A DNA stretch of 64,000 nt from Chelonoidis abingdonii (Eukaryota > Chordata > Testudines > Testudinidae), in NCBI RefSeq assembly GCF_003597395.2, contig NC_133778.1, forward strand, positions 13,702,512 to 13,766,511, given 5' to 3'. Below the pieces are notes generated by a model, which searched no databases, was not told the DNA's origin, and saw only the letters and a program-made list of their open reading frames with translations. Shown piece by piece: positions 17,690 through 31,110 of the stretch (its first letter is position 1; the number at the start of each line of letters is the position of its first letter). The translations under genes were made by a program, and so were the position numbers.

Positions 17690-17950
17690 TCCCCAGAGCT
17701 ATTCTGTATGACTTTTTTTTTCAATTTCAATTTTTTTGTCAACAAAAATTCACAACTAACCAAAATGAAACATTTCATTTAATTGAGATTTTCATTTAAT
17801 TTTGTTTTTGAAAGCCAAAATGAAAAAAATTTACAATTAAATGAAATTTTTTTTAATTTGTTTCTCAAAATTGATCTAACATCACAACATAGACAAAACT
17901 ATTTTTTTACCAAAAAAAAATAATTATCTCAAAAATTGTTGACCAGCATT
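17690..17950. repeat. AT-rich inverted-repeat region
   Basis: A run of short A- and T-rich blocks contains complementary segments such as aaatgaaacatttcatttaattgag and ttacaattaaatgaaattttt. It begins 200 nt downstream of the JM-a exon. It resembles an old AT-rich foldback element with no clear ends. Confidence 0.45.
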
Positions 17951-19285
17951 AGCCCCTTAATTGTTAATTTAGCATTCAAAACTGACACTGGAAGTTGAGA
18001 AATTCAGTCTCTCTCCTTGCATCAGGTTTGTTCTAAAATGCATCCATGATGACCAAGCCAAATTTATGTAGGAAGAACCTATATATGTTTGAGTTTAAGT
18101 TAGGCCTCTGTGTTCCCCTTTGTTATATTCCATTCATGTCCTATGATTTTTTCCCCATTCTATTTATTTTGAATTCAAACTGGTTAGTATAGCTTCCAGA
18201 CTCTGAGTCTAGAACCTGCCTAGGAGTTTTCCCTTTCAACTAACTTCACCTCATAAAGCATTCTAGCTGGTTTTCCTTGGTTTGTCTTGAACATTTCCTT
18301 ACAATGATACCAGAAGATTAATATGATGAAGCTCAGAGGAGCCGAATGTTTTTTTAAAAAAATGTTTCCATGCCTCCAGGTTACTTATTCAACATGAAAC
18401 TCCTTATTTTCTAGATGTTGACTGATAGTGTTTATACTCAAGGGAGAGTGGTGTGAAAAAAATACAACTAGATATGCTAGCCAAATCTCCTTCTTAAATG
18501 GTCTAGGCAAGATCCATTAATATTTGTTCCAAAGCTCAATGCAGTTAATGGGAAGAGGTCCAATTTTTCGGGAATGCCTAGTGATCATGGGTGCCTCAGT
18601 TTTTAAAGGCCCAGCTTAAGACTCTTTGAAAATAAGGGCCTCTTAAAGAAAATCAGACTGTGCACCCAAAACTGAGGTGCCCCAAATCACCGGGCACTTC
18701 TGAAAATCTTGACTTCATTGAGTTCACTAAGCTTTGAATCAAGCCCTTTAGCCCCAAATGAGCAAAGCACTTTAGCACATACTTTACTGAAACAGCTTCA
18801 GCAGAACTACAGACATGATTCAAGTTAAGGACATGCTTAAGTGATTTGCATGATTGGGGCCTTAGTCATTTTTTAAATTATTTACAAAATTGTATTTTAA
18901 TATGAGAATGGAATGAACAAAATCTTAAGAATGTGTTATATGATTTGTACTGGAAATACTGGGAAGATTATTGGTAAGTAATGATGTCACGCCAGTCATT
19001 GTGTACATCAGCTGTGGCCTCCAGTATACATATTTTAAGTAAAGCTGCTTGATATTGTTAGCACAATAGGGAGAGAGCACATCCGATTATTCATTGTTTG
19101 ATTTAACTGGCAGAATTGTAAGCTTAACTTTGACTTCAGAAGATGGATTTATTGTCTAGATACTTACTTAAATCTCCAAGGGCATGGTCCAATGTACATT
19201 GAAATCAATGGAAACATTCTCATTAATGTCATTGTCTGTTAGATCAGATCCTAAATTTATGTAGCAAAATGAGTAATGAAATATG

Positions 19286-19495
19286 TGAGAGACAAGGTGG
19301 ATGAGGTAATATCTTTTATTGCCCCAACTTCTGTTGCTGAAAGAGACATACTTTTGAGCTTATACAGAGCTGTTCTTCAAGCTTGAATGCTTGTCTCTTT
19401 CACCAACAGAAGTCTGACCGATAAAAGATATTACCTCACCCACCTAGTCTTGCTAATATCCTGGGACCAACATGGCTACAACAAGGCTGTAAACA
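19286..19495. repeat. Foldback interspersed repeat
   Basis: The left arm 'ggatgaggtaatatcttttattg..caacttctgttg' is repeated in inverted form as 'caacagaagtctgaccgataaaagatattacctcaccc' at 19412-19443. The centre is a 'gagcttatacagagctgttcttcaagc' segment. It ends with 'gaccaacatggctacaacaaggctgtaaac'. A second, one-armed copy lies at 43060-43165. Common in turtle sequence as I recall; class not established. Confidence 0.6.
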
Positions 19496-20820
19496 CTAAT
19501 GTGGAAACATGCGGAATTCGGGATGTGGCACAGTGCTACAGATGATATTTGCTAGTATGCAGTCATTTTTCAAGACCTTAAAACAAACAATGCAGATCCT
19601 TTTTATTTTAAGAAGTGTAGACAAGTGAATTCATCTCTCTGAATCTGTGATCTGATGTCAAGTCAGTAAAATAGACTGCTGATGTGTGTGTGCTTGTGAA
19701 AATTAAAGTAGATGTTTTAATCCTTTCAAATGAGGCATGTCCTGCTCCATTCCATGTGAGCAATGAGTGACCCTCAATTATGGAATCTAGAAAGCCATTT
19801 CAAAGAGAGAACATTTCCTTTAAAACTGATAACTTTGCTACATTTATTTTGTGACAATGATTGCCGTGTAAATGTGATTAAATTTTAGGATGTGTATGTT
19901 TTGTCACTTTCAAACCTATGTAAGAAATTTCAGAGCCAGTTTGCAGCTTCCAAACCTACATTTTTAATTTTTTTAAATGATCCGTTTTTAAATGATGCCC
20001 TTTAAAAAAAATGAGTAAGTCCCCAATCATGCAAAACTGCACTGGCAAACATGGTATATTTTCTGCGTAATGAAAGTGGTGAAAACCAAAGTGTGTCTAT
20101 TTCACTTTAAATGGAACGCTTTACATATTCCTCTAGCTATCTTTTATCCACCATGACCTACTTCAGGTCATTAATGTCTAGTCTGCACCTTCACCATTGC
20201 TTCACATTCACTTGAATCAGTACTGGATTGAGAGGCAGAGTGCTCTGTTGTTCAACCAGACAGCAGAAGATGAGAACAAAGTCTGTAATGTAGACAAATG
20301 AAAGATTTCTCACTTCCTTCATCTGCTTCCATTTTCAAATCAATGTTGTTGTTTTTTCCCAGTTTTGCAATTTGCAAATAGTTTTTGCCATGATCCATTG
20401 GCCTGAAGGCTTTTGCGAGAGCCTGGTAGGACAGCAGAGGAATTTTTACTGTCATGTTTCATAAAGATGAATCAGATGTGTGCTACACTGCTTGTTTTCC
20501 AAAAGACCAGCAGTGACATTTCAAAACATACCTTCTTTCAGCTCGTGTCTAGAGCCTTTAATGGCTATACATTATAATCCCTTTATTCAGGGAGTTTTAC
20601 TCCTAACATTTCCTAGCAGAATTCCACATCAAGTGATGTTAGAAATACTTTTATTTTCTCATTTCCATCTGAACGGCACTTACAAAGGAGGAACATTTTA
20701 CCCCTTTCCTCTAGACCAGTTGATTGATATCCAAACAGCTGTTAGACTGCTTGTTAGGTCTATAAATACACTGATCCTTTGTTCCACAGCCACCCAAATG
20801 TGTTTTCAATAAAATTAAAA

Positions 20821-21029
20821 GCAGCAAAGAGTCCTGTGGCACCTTATAGACTAACAGATGTTTTGGAGCATGAGCTTTCCTGGGTGAATACCCACTTCAT
20901 TGCATGCAACGAAGTGGATATTCACCCCATGAAAGGTCATGCTCCAAAACGTCTGTGAGTCTATAAGGTGCTACAGGACTCTTTGCTGCTTTTACAGATC
21001 CAGACTAACACGGCTACCCCTCTGATACT
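20821..21029. repeat. Foldback element with about 85-bp arms
   Basis: Arm one (gcagcaaagagtcctgtggc... to ...cacttcattgc, 20821-20905) is followed at once by its near reverse complement (...ggtgctacaggactctttgctgc), ending at 20989. A tail 'ttttacagatccagactaacacggctacccctctgatact' follows. The flanks 'caataaaatta' and 'caataaatta' look like a diverged target-site duplication. In the pre-mRNA this would be a long hairpin. Confidence 0.75.
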
Positions 21030-22993
21030 CAATAAATTAAGTTTATCTTTACAAAGGGTTTCACCACATTGTTAACTACCAGAAAAAGTTCAAACTATAA
21101 AGAGAATAAATGTCTCCTTGAACTAACCTGTAAAAGCTTTCAGAGCTCATGGGAGAAATGAGCATCTCTTATTTGTGGCTAGTTGCCAAATTCCAGCCCT
21201 TGTAACCATCCGAGGCACTGTACTGTAATTCTAGTAATACTATGGAAAGCCATAGTTCTCCACTTTTCTGACACAGTCTCTTGTATTTATGTAATGTCAA
21301 GCATGGTGGAATCTGATTGTAATTTCTGTGTTACACTGACTTTAGGAGCAGATTCTCTCACTGGCTTCTGCCTCTTTGAGCTGCTCCAGTGACACTAAGG
21401 AACCAGAAATGGGACAGACCTTGCCAGCTGAGAATTCCTAAAGCAAAGGAGAATCCTTAGCTGGCACAGAGATGGCATAGTTTATTCCTGTATCACCCCT
21501 TGCTCTCCAGAAACTCAGCATAGGGTACATACCAGGCCCGGGGCCGGGGAGGTGGTGGGGAGGAGGGAAATGAGGGGGCACGATCAGAGTGCTATTGAAC
21601 TCTGGTATTCTCAGCTAATTGAATTGGGACATGTTTGCACACCAGTCCTTTCATGAAAACCAAGAGGAAAAGAGAGGTGAATTGTGTATACCATACAGAG
21701 ATTTTCCAGGGAGCCTAAAGGAGCTTTATGCCTAGCTCCAATTGAATTTCAGCAGGAGCTGAGGCCTATTCCCTCAGGTGCCTTTGAAAATTCCAGATGT
21801 AATGATTATGAGGAGAATTTAGGAGTAATTGAAATGGGGGTGGGGAGAGGAAGTGTGAAGAGAGAAACTCCACCATCTTATTAAAAAACAAAACAGTGCC
21901 CAGCAATACAGGTGCGGTCTTTTCCCACAGAATTTAAGTGCCAATTCAGTTATCCAAGCCAGGCCCAGGATAAAATTTAGTAGCGTTAATGTGTATCTAG
22001 GTTTCACTAAGTTGCTGGTATTTAAATTTTCAGATGAAGCATTCAAGCTATAATTCAAAGGAAAATAATTCCTTAAGGAAGGGGTGAAGCTGCCATTTTT
22101 CTGGTATGAGATCTATCATAAAACTGAAGATGTAATCAGGGGAGGGAGCATCAAGGAAACAGCACCTTAATAGTTCCCTGAATAAACCTGTACTGATTTA
22201 CACCCTAACTAAATGGGCTTCACATTTTCTTTTAACTAACAGAAGCTAATTAGCCTGGTCCCCCATTGTGAATTGGTAACATAAAACGATGTATAGATAT
22301 TAACTCAAATTACAATATCCTCATACTTTCTTCCTATTAACAAAGCACACTCACCCCACTAATCATCCCTTCGCAAACAAAAGATTGTTTTTTATATGCA
22401 GTGTATGCATACAAGAGCTAATTAGCAGTAAACCCTTTGTAATGCAGGCAAATCCTTTCATAGCTGTTTCAGAACCCCCTACACAGTGTGATTTCATTAG
22501 AATTTCACAGTAACTCTGCAGTAAAGAATACCTGAGAGGGGAAAGGAAACCCACCTCTAATAAACTCTGAGTGCTCATCATTTTTATAGCACTCTGTTCC
22601 AGCGCTTGGACTAAAGCATTCCATATCTTCCAGTTATTTATAGAATAATTACAGCCATTCCTGAAAGAGTGTAAAAAAAATAAAACAACAACCAAAAAAG
22701 CCCCACAAAAAACTCTTCCCTTAAAAATTTACGCCAAGAGGGGAAAATAAGATTTATTTGTGAGTATAAAACTATAAACCTACCTCTTGATTGGCAAAAT
22801 ATACTATTCCAGAGAGACTTTCTAAGACAGTCACAGAATAGATCAATTCAGGGAACGGATTGTATTTTTAAATATTGAAAAAGAATAGAAAAGCAAACTG
22901 TTTTTGGTCCTGAAGTCTGTGGATTCGATGGTTGAGGTCATACCTTTATCCCTCTAGAATAAAGCAGAGTGACAGATAAAGTCGTGTTTATCA

Positions 22994-23400
22994 TGAGATG
23001 CAGTTTGATCTAGTGGACAGAGCACTGGTTTGGGACTCAAGAGACCTGGTTCTATTCCTGGCTCTGCAACTGGACCCCTAGGTGACCTTGGCCAGGTCAC
23101 TTCCCTCCCAGTACTGCTTTTTCCTCTCCCACGCTTTATCTGTCTTGCATATTTAGACTGCAGTCTCTTTAGGGCAGAGACAGTCTCCAGCTATGTAGGA
23201 TGACCAGACAGCAAGTGTGAAAAATCAGGACAGGGGGTGGGAGGTTATAGGAGCCTATATAAGAAAAAGACCCCAAAATCAGGACAGTCCCTATAAAATC
23301 GGGACATCTGGTCATTCTGCTGCTATGTGGGTGCATGATACCTACCACAATTGGGTTCTGATCTTGGGTTTAGACTCTAGGTGCTAGTGTAATGTAGTTA
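22994..23400 (+). repeat. SINE interrupted by a MITE
   Basis: A MIR-like head and core (ctagtggacagagcactgg...caggtcacttccctccc) is followed by 'gactgcagtctctttagggcagagacagtctccagctatgt'. After the MITE at 23197-23320 the tail resumes as 'gctatgtgggtgcatgatacctaccacaattgggttctgatcttgg...ctaggtgctagtgtaatg', which is the gtacagtgcctagcac-type tail. The older SINE was therefore split by a younger insertion. Confidence 0.6.
23197..23320. mobile_element. Small MITE (GACCAG...CTGGTC ends), copy 1
   Basis: The element runs 'aggatgaccagacagcaagtgtgaaaaatc...ataggagcctatataag...ctataaaatcgggacatctggtcattct'. The ends are inverted repeats (gaccaga / tctggtc). The flanks agctatgt and tgctatgt form an 8-bp near-duplication, suggesting a hAT-type insertion. 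A second copy is at 30641-30760. No coding capacity. Confidence 0.65.
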
Positions 23401-25528
23401 ACTTATGGCAGTGAGTTTAGAGGGACTTGTATATACACACACTGGAACCCACTGTGTGCTATGAATTCTATCCCTATGGGCGCTCTGCATTGAGCCACTG
23501 CTTATGGGGGCTTGAAGCCGATCAGAGGAAGCACAGAAACAAGGCAGAGGGGATTGCTCCTCAGAGGAGCTACCAACAGCAACAGCCTAATAAGAAGGGA
23601 GAGAGGAGGGGCTACAGATGCAGCAGTGGCTGCTTGCAGGAGGGAGAATTACATTCCCACTCCCCACTGCCTTGAGACCCCTGTAAAAAGGCCATACATT
23701 CAACTTTAGAATAAGACAGTAGATTTGGCAGTATAGTAGTAAAGTATAGTGAACTGAGGCAGTTTGGGACTTTTGCTACTCTTCGTGATAGGTAGAGTTC
23801 CCCTAGAGTAGATGATTGTGATCAGTGCATGCAAAACCTTATGGTGTGGCTAAGCACTCAAAAGTAAGCAATGCCAAAGATAAAGCTGCACGTGCAATCT
23901 TAATACAGCCTCCCCACCCCTGTGTGAATTCATTGTTACAGTGCTCTTTAATGACATGATTACACAGTGTCTATCAAATATGATCTTACACAGTGTGTGC
24001 TACACCTTGCTACCTTCCCTAGCTACAGCGCTCCTCAGGAGCATTAGAGCAGCGCTCCCTGCTGCCCAACATGCAAGCAGGCCACTGCAATCCTTTTGCA
24101 CCTACCAACATTCACAGTGATTCCTTTGTGGCCCACCAGCCCGCCTAAAGTGTGCTGCAACACAATACCCTTTGCAAATTACAGGGGTCACAGAATTCCC
24201 TTGGCTTCGCCTCAGAACATCTTGGTAAGTATCGCAATAACCCTCCCTAATCATAACTTCAGTAGACTACATAACTGGGTTACCTATTCATGCACGTTCA
24301 CCGCAGCCTTTTGGGAGTGCGTGCTTTTCAGATTTGCAAGCAGCACAATGAAAAATATACTGGACATGCTTAATATACAGTTCTCTGTCAAATCCCAGCC
24401 AAGTTACATCAGCATGCTCACAGGCATTTCTCCTCAGTGAAGGCTATTTCCATACCCAAATTTCTTTGCTCTACCACAAACCATTTCAGCCACAGAGCTG
24501 TTCTGATAAAGGAGGTTGCAAAAACTGTTTCAGGAGAGGAAAATTGTATTTGTTTTAAAACTCTCCAAGTGCTTGAAAATGGTTGAACTATTTTTGCTCA
24601 AACTTTAACAAAAAAGAAGACGACGACAAGCAGAGAGCAAACCTGGTAAATGTTAGCTGAAAAAGCGCGTTCCAGAAAGTTCTGCGCGACTGAGAACTGA
24701 TAAGCAACATGCAACCTTATCTTTGGCATTTCTTACTCTTATTTCTATAATTTATCTCAGTCACTGTTTTCGTCATAATAGTGTGTGTACACACATCCAG
24801 TGAGACATGCTTCTGATGATCTCAGATATAGGTAAACTCCAATAAGAGTGAGGTTGATTAGAAACCTGAAATTCTTCCAATAAATTGCACTGTATGCATT
24901 ACAGTCCTGGTAATGGTGAACTTCCATGTATAGTGACATTGTGCAGTAAAAAAAAAAGTGACTTTGTTGCAGCATGGCTGCACTGTTCATCCCTCCACAG
25001 TCTCTTTTCTTAATTCAGTTGCCTCAAATAAGGATTTAATATAGATTTAATAAATTATTATAAATTAATTATCTATTTATTATTAAAAACACATTAATTG
25101 AGCTTTAAAAGTATGTAAGATGCAGTGTCTAAGATTCAGTGAATAATTTCTTAATAATTCATTAATATTTAACATACAATAAGTGTGGACTAAAGCCTGC
25201 AGACTTTCTTCCATTTTGCCTTAATAAAGTTGCAGGGTTTGCCCCTCTTATTAAATTTAGACAATATACATGACAAAGCATATTTAATTTTAAAGTCTCA
25301 ACATCACAGTATTCTCTGTGGCCCCAGCCTTCACTCTTTGATCTGTGGAAAGATGAAGAAGCTATTGTTGTTGCATAAAATGAAAAATGTATTGGTAGTG
25401 TAGTTGTGTTGTGGACATTCATGGGGTGAAATCTGTTTGGTTAGATTTCTTCAAGTCAATTTCTAATGTAAAACCACATCTGTTATAGAAGAGGGATTGC
25501 CTTTGGCCAGGGATAGAACCATTCTTTA

Positions 25529-25531
<3 letters not shown>

Positions 25532-25560
<29 letters not shown>
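25532..25560. repeat. (GT)n microsatellite
   Basis: An uninterrupted run of about 14 GT units in intron 16. UG repeats in pre-mRNA can bind CELF or TDP-43 type proteins, but nothing here shows that it matters. Confidence 0.9.
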
Positions 25561-25564
<4 letters not shown>

Positions 25565-26368
25565 GGCTTTGAAAGCATTTCCTACTGTTTTACAGTACTT
25601 GCTTTATTTACAAGTCATAATTTATTTAGATCTGCCCACCAAGATGTGACTATATAATACAAATTAGACTGAATTAATATACAATCCACAGAGTACACTA
25701 CCTTGCTAATTATTCACTCACTCACTAATTCTTCACTCTCTCTGCAGTTATTTTCCAAAAACTTTTTCAATATTAGGTTAGAAATAGCAAATCACTTGAC
25801 CTAACCTTATGTCAGACTTGAATTCTTCAGTTTGTTTTATGTGAGTGAAAATACGAGATTTTGATTTGTTAAAAGGGATTCTAGTCACAAAGGCATAAGA
25901 CCTGCAAATACATAATCATAAGCCAATAACATTTTGTTACAAATTCTAAGAAATTAACAAGTTTCAATGGTGCTAATTGCAAAATACTGCACTACAATCA
26001 TTACCAAAAGTTGAAGGATTACCACAATCAGCAATTGTGCAGGTTCAGAGCATTAGCAAATCATGCCATCGTGCTGAATTATTTTCTCTTATTGCGTATA
26101 TACATTTTTTCATACAATGAAGTGAAGTAACATGCTGGAAAAATGCCATGTAAATTATTGGTGCTTTTGAGGGAAGACTTACCAATACCTAAATTTGTAT
26201 GTGAACTGGAAGGGTGTTCTAAACCATGCATGTGAAATGAAACACCCTGCCTGTGTGAAACCAATTCAACCATGTTGCAGAGACATTTTGCCCTTTGTCT
26301 CTTTTGTTATGATTAGAGTGGAAAAAAATCTACTGAGATGGTAGATGGAACTGTACAGTCATCTATAT

Positions 26369-26604
26369 CAGTGGTTCTCAAACTAGGGCCACCACTTGTG
26401 TAGGGAAAGTCCCTGGCGGGCGGGCCGGGCCAGTTTGTTTACCTGCCTCGTCCAGAGGTCCGGCTGATCGTGGCTCCTGCTGGCTGCGGTTCGCTGCTCC
26501 ACGCCAATGGTGGGGAAGCCATGCGGGCCGAGGGACAAACAAACCAGCCCGGCCCACCAAGGGCTTTCCCTACACAAGTGATGGAATAAGTTTGAGAACC
26601 ACTG
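26369..26604. mobile_element. hAT-type MITE with long GC-rich inverted arms
   Basis: The 236-bp element starts CAGTGGTTCTCAAAC and ends GTTTGAGAACCACTG, the ends I associate with hAT elements. Beyond the tips the arms continue inward as 'cacttgtgtagggaaagtccc' and its complement near 26560-26580, giving a long GC-rich stem. No clear target-site duplication remains (atctatat versus agttagac). Confidence 0.7.
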
Positions 26605-27429
26605 AGTTAGACCAATGCTCAGTACTTTTGAAAAATCCAATCCATACTCTTCCACTGACTGTTACTGTTTTCTTAAGGTAAGTTTGAACCCTGATGAGTT
26701 GTGGTGATGATCATATGCTTCTCTATGCTGTGCCCGGCAACCTAATGTTGCCAAAGCCACTTAGACAAGAGTTTTTCAGGGAACTGATCTGTATCGTCAT
26801 TCTGACAGCCGTGGGGAAATTAAGGAGAAAAATGAAGACTAGCAATGGTTGAATCTCAGGATATTTGGAAATTCTTGTAGATAAAAATTTGGATACTTAA
26901 CAGAACTGTCTAGACACTGAGTGTACAAAACTAGACTGGATATCTCAAAACTGGAGGTGTTTCCTACTATAGTTGGAGTAGAAATAGGATGCAGAGAGAT
27001 GTGCTTCCAGTACCAGCCAGAACAAGGACATCCAGAAGTCTACAAAACTAAAAAACATACCGTAGTTCCCCAAAATCCTTTTGCATGTCAGAAGATTCAG
27101 TTTAGGTTCTTTTCAAGTTTTAGGAGAAAGTGGAAATCACTTTTCATTTAACTTGAACTGATTTGCCCATTCTTAGAGAGGGCTTCAGCTGTCAGAACAT
27201 GTGTCCTTGATTTAGATTGCTGCTATTATGATTTGTCTTGAAGAAGCACCCATCTGTGAGAAAGCAGGGCCTGCGGCAGAGCCAGTCTCCAGACAACCTA
27301 ACGAGTGCAGCTGGCCTGTAATCAGCTGCCTCATTGGCTATGCCACCTGTTTGGTTGGAAGGGTCAGCAGACCCTCTCTTAAGCCCAGCAACAGCTGCTC
27401 AAAGCATTCTTCATGGCTGCAATAGCTCC

Positions 27430-27720
27430 TGCGCCTGCTTGTTCCCAGTCCTGCTGCTGCTGCTGCTTTGTTTCCAGCCCTGCTTCAGCCCCACTCCTGC
27501 TTTGGACTCAGCCGTGCCCTGCCTTGTTTCACTCCAGGTGACCTGGTTCTGATCCTCAGCTCCAGTTCCTGACCTCTTACTTCAGCTCTGACCCTTGGCT
27601 CTGGCATATGGCCTCTGGCTCCTAACTCCAGCTCTGACCCTGGGCTACTAGCTCTCATTCTAACCAACAGTCCTGATTCCTGCTCTGTCCCTATCATGTG
27701 ACATTGTCTCTATTTCCTTA
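27430..27720. repeat. Degenerate CTGGCTCT/CTCTGACC-rich tract
   Basis: Repeated imperfect units of 'ccagctctgaccctggctcc' type, preceded by a CTG run (gctgctgctgctgc). It looks like part of an old LTR or ERV-derived repeat common in turtle sequence, but the boundaries are not defined. Confidence 0.4.
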
Positions 27721-30344
27721 TGCACCCCATAGTTGAAGCACAGTCTTTTTGTTTCTGTCATTATCCAGTGAGAGACTCATGTTCATGTTGCATCTAAAGT
27801 TAAAGGAGAGGAGTTCATTAGGTGACTCTCCATTCCCTGGTGGTCTCTAGCCCCATTTCTTCTAGCTGCCTATTCTAACATGCTGGCTGGAAAGGATGTA
27901 AACATCGTCTTCCAAATTAGGTCTTCTTTAGGCTCATTTGCTAACGATAGGACCACAAGGCTCCTTGTTTGAAGCTCAGCTGTGGTATTGTGTAGAAATG
28001 CATTCAGCAAATCTTACCACTGGGTAGCAGTTTCCGGTTCCCACTGGCTTCAGTGGGAGTTGGCTCAGGTCCTTGGTCTGCCCTAGTGCCTGGTCAGAAG
28101 TGAACGTACACTCACCATTGCAGTGAAATACATATTTAATTGTTAGGAGTTAGGAGATTGTGTTATTTCTGAGTTTCCAAGTTGAGCCCCACCGAGATGA
28201 CCAAGAGCTGAATTGAATCCCATGCATTCAATGGGGTTGGGCTCAGGCCCCCGTCACCTGAGAGAGTCATGTATTTTGTCTGAATAAATAATTTGCTTAT
28301 TTTAAAGAGTTATTTCTGAATTTATATTTAATATGGTGCATTTGGGGACAAGTGGTCTTCCCTCTGTATGAATTTACATTAATAGTAGAAATTTGAAGAT
28401 CTATATTTATCTAGGGTGTTATGCCCTGCTCATTAGCAAGGTATTTGAGCACCTTAGATTGTCCCTTAATGCAGATGGTTGGTTGTTTTCTTCTTCTTCT
28501 TAAAGATTCATTGCTTTGAGGTGCTGTTTGGAGTTACAGATGTATATTCACTATTACGGAGTTATTTGAAGTTAGTGCAGTTTATGCAAAGGCTCCAAGT
28601 GACATATAGATTTACACAAAGATGCATTATCTTTAGAAAATGCGGATAATGTTTTTGTTTGTGTAACTTTTTGACATCATATGGGGAGTTGCCTTGAGGG
28701 AAGACTGTAATTTTAACAAAAGCCTCATATTATTTTTCAATCTGAATTAAAATTTAACAAAATCAGCTCGATATACTGGTAAGCAGGCTTCCTTCCAGAC
28801 ACCTCAGCCAATAAGTCCACAAAAGATAATGCAGATAATCATTTTTGGAGACATTCACGCTTGAGCAAGTTATTAAAAAGAAGAAATGGTTGTGGGATAA
28901 CATGGAAAGCAGGTGTTGGCAGGTCCTGGTGGAGGTTTGTTGGCAGAGGAGGTTTGCACTGTGCCTGCCTACTCAATGCATGTCTCTGGCCAATGCTACT
29001 AATCCCTCACTTTCAAATGTGCAACGTTCAGAGAAAAATTCAAGAACAAAGTCAAAACGTAGTGATGCAGGCAAAGGCCAGATTGTGGTTCGACAAAACT
29101 GGATGAAACAAGTTTTCATGTAAGTCCTGACTTGTAAAATTCATGAAGACTTATGGGCAGTAAAATTGGCACAAATACAATTTCCCCTCAACCTTCACAG
29201 TAAAAACATACCAATCATTTCCTCGTACAACTTGTCTTAGATTCCCATCCAAACCCTGCTTACAACACACACTGTTGATTACAAAAATACAACCCAACAA
29301 ACCAATATGCCATCATTCATTTGTCTTTCTAGTGGTTTATAATTATTTATTTCCTGTTATTTTGCAAATTATTTCATTTTAACATTCAGGTCTCAGGATT
29401 TCATGCATTCTAAACAATCCTGTGTAGATACATCTAGCTAACAGTAAAGGGTAGCTCAAATTGGTCTTAAGAGGTACTTAGGCAGTAACCTAAGGAAGTC
29501 TGAGGGAGGCGAGAAATAAGATATGGTAATGGAGAAACAGAAGCCAACAAGGGACAAAGGGTGAGTGTTAGCCTATGCCTAAAATGATCTTTGGAGATAA
29601 ATTAAGTAGACAGCCCCCTACAGATGGTTCTACAGGAATAATACAGAGATTGCTTCAGTCACTCAAGAACATATTAATCTTGAATTACTCTTCTGTGGTT
29701 ATGGTTTCTGCACACTCTGTTTCTGCTCAGTCAAGTTCAATAGACATCTTTAATTAACACACACATCCTGAAACTCTTTGCACTGCTGGCTAACAAAGCA
29801 CTCAACTGAAGTACTGCTGTGTCTCACACAAAGGAGTGTGGAAAATGTCTGGGAACTATAGACATCCACTGCAGATGACTGCAAACACACGGGCATCCTT
29901 GTGGAAGAAAGAAAATGGCACAGGCTATTAATTATATTACTGTGTGTTATTGATCAAGCACCACAGATTAAATATGCCTCCTGTCCCAACTAGCTTGTAG
30001 TCTAAGGTTCTGATCCTTGCAGCATCAAGATCTAAATTAGATGCAGACGTTATAGTCTAAATGTAACCTCATGCATACAATAAAGGTTCATGGTTGAAGT
30101 CAAATTCCCAGATAGCCGTTGGATTTTTCTTTTCTTTTAAACACCTCATTTCTTGGAAGGCCTTGTGGAAGAAGTAGAGTTTTGAGGAGGAATTTGATTG
30201 TAAAGAGGGGAGGTCACCTGGCAAACAAGGAGAGCAAGGAAGGTTCAAGAGCAGGGCACTGGATCGAGAACTAAGAGGAGGAGACAAAAGAGATGGTCAA
30301 GTAGGAGGAGTGAAGACAATAGGAAGAACAGGAGAAAATTAAGA

Positions 30345-30595
30345 CTACAAATATGATTCATCTTTTTAAATGTGAGAGCAATTAATTCTTGGAACAGTTT
30401 ACCTAGTGAAATGGTAGCTTATCCATCAGATGAGGTCTTTAAGTCAAGACTCCTTGTCTTTCTAAAGGATCTGCTCTAGGTCTACCAAAAGTTATGTGCG
30501 TAATGCAGAAATCACTGGGCGAGGTTCTACACCCTGTTATGCAGGAGGCCAGGCTAGATTATCATAATGGTCCCTTCAGGACTTAACATGTGTGT
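30345..30595 (+). mobile_element. CR1 LINE 3'-end fragment
   Basis: 'tggaacagtttacctagtgaaatggtagcttatccatcagatgagg...aggccaggctagattatcataatggtcccttcaggactt' is the typical CR1 3' region (…ggttggactagatgacctc…ggtcccttcc). Diverged and 5'-truncated, as is usual for CR1. The same region appears in better condition at 55.5-55.73 kb. Confidence 0.7.
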
Positions 30596-30640
30596 AGGTT
30601 GGTCAGAAGAAAGCAGCAGAGAAATAAGTGAGAGGGAGGG

Positions 30641-30760
30641 AGGATGACCAGAGAGCAAATGTGAAAAATTGTGACGGGGTCTGGAGTAATAGGAGCCTAT
30701 ATAAGAAAATGACCCCAAAATTGGGACTGTCCCTATAAAATCGGGACATCTGGTCACCCT
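30641..30760. mobile_element. Small MITE (GACCAG...CTGGTC ends), copy 2
   Basis: This has the same structure as the copy at 23197-23320 (aggatgaccaga...ctataaaatcgggacatctggtcaccct). It is flanked by agagggaggg and agaggggggg, a near-identical direct repeat that probably includes the target duplication. Confidence 0.7.
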
Positions 30761-31110
30761 AGAGGGGGGGATGAGTTCTAATCTAGCAATTCACCAATGC
30801 AGCTGCAGCCAACTCTGTCTTCTACTTGTCAACTCTGGGCCTGATCCAAAGCCAATTGAAGTCACTGGGAGCCTTTTCCTTGATTTCAGTGGTCTTTGGA
30901 TAGGCTCTGGGCTGCCTAGTTTAATAACCCTTCTCGTTGAACCGTGTAAATTCTAGAAGTAAATTATCAGTCTACTTGCCCATCATGAATTTCAGGAGGA
31001 AAAAATGTATTGTCACATCAAAAATGGTCCAGCAGCCATTAATAAGCATAGTCACAGTATCACAGCAAGGATAACAGACAAAGAACAAATTGAAAGGATA
31101 GTCTAGGTTT

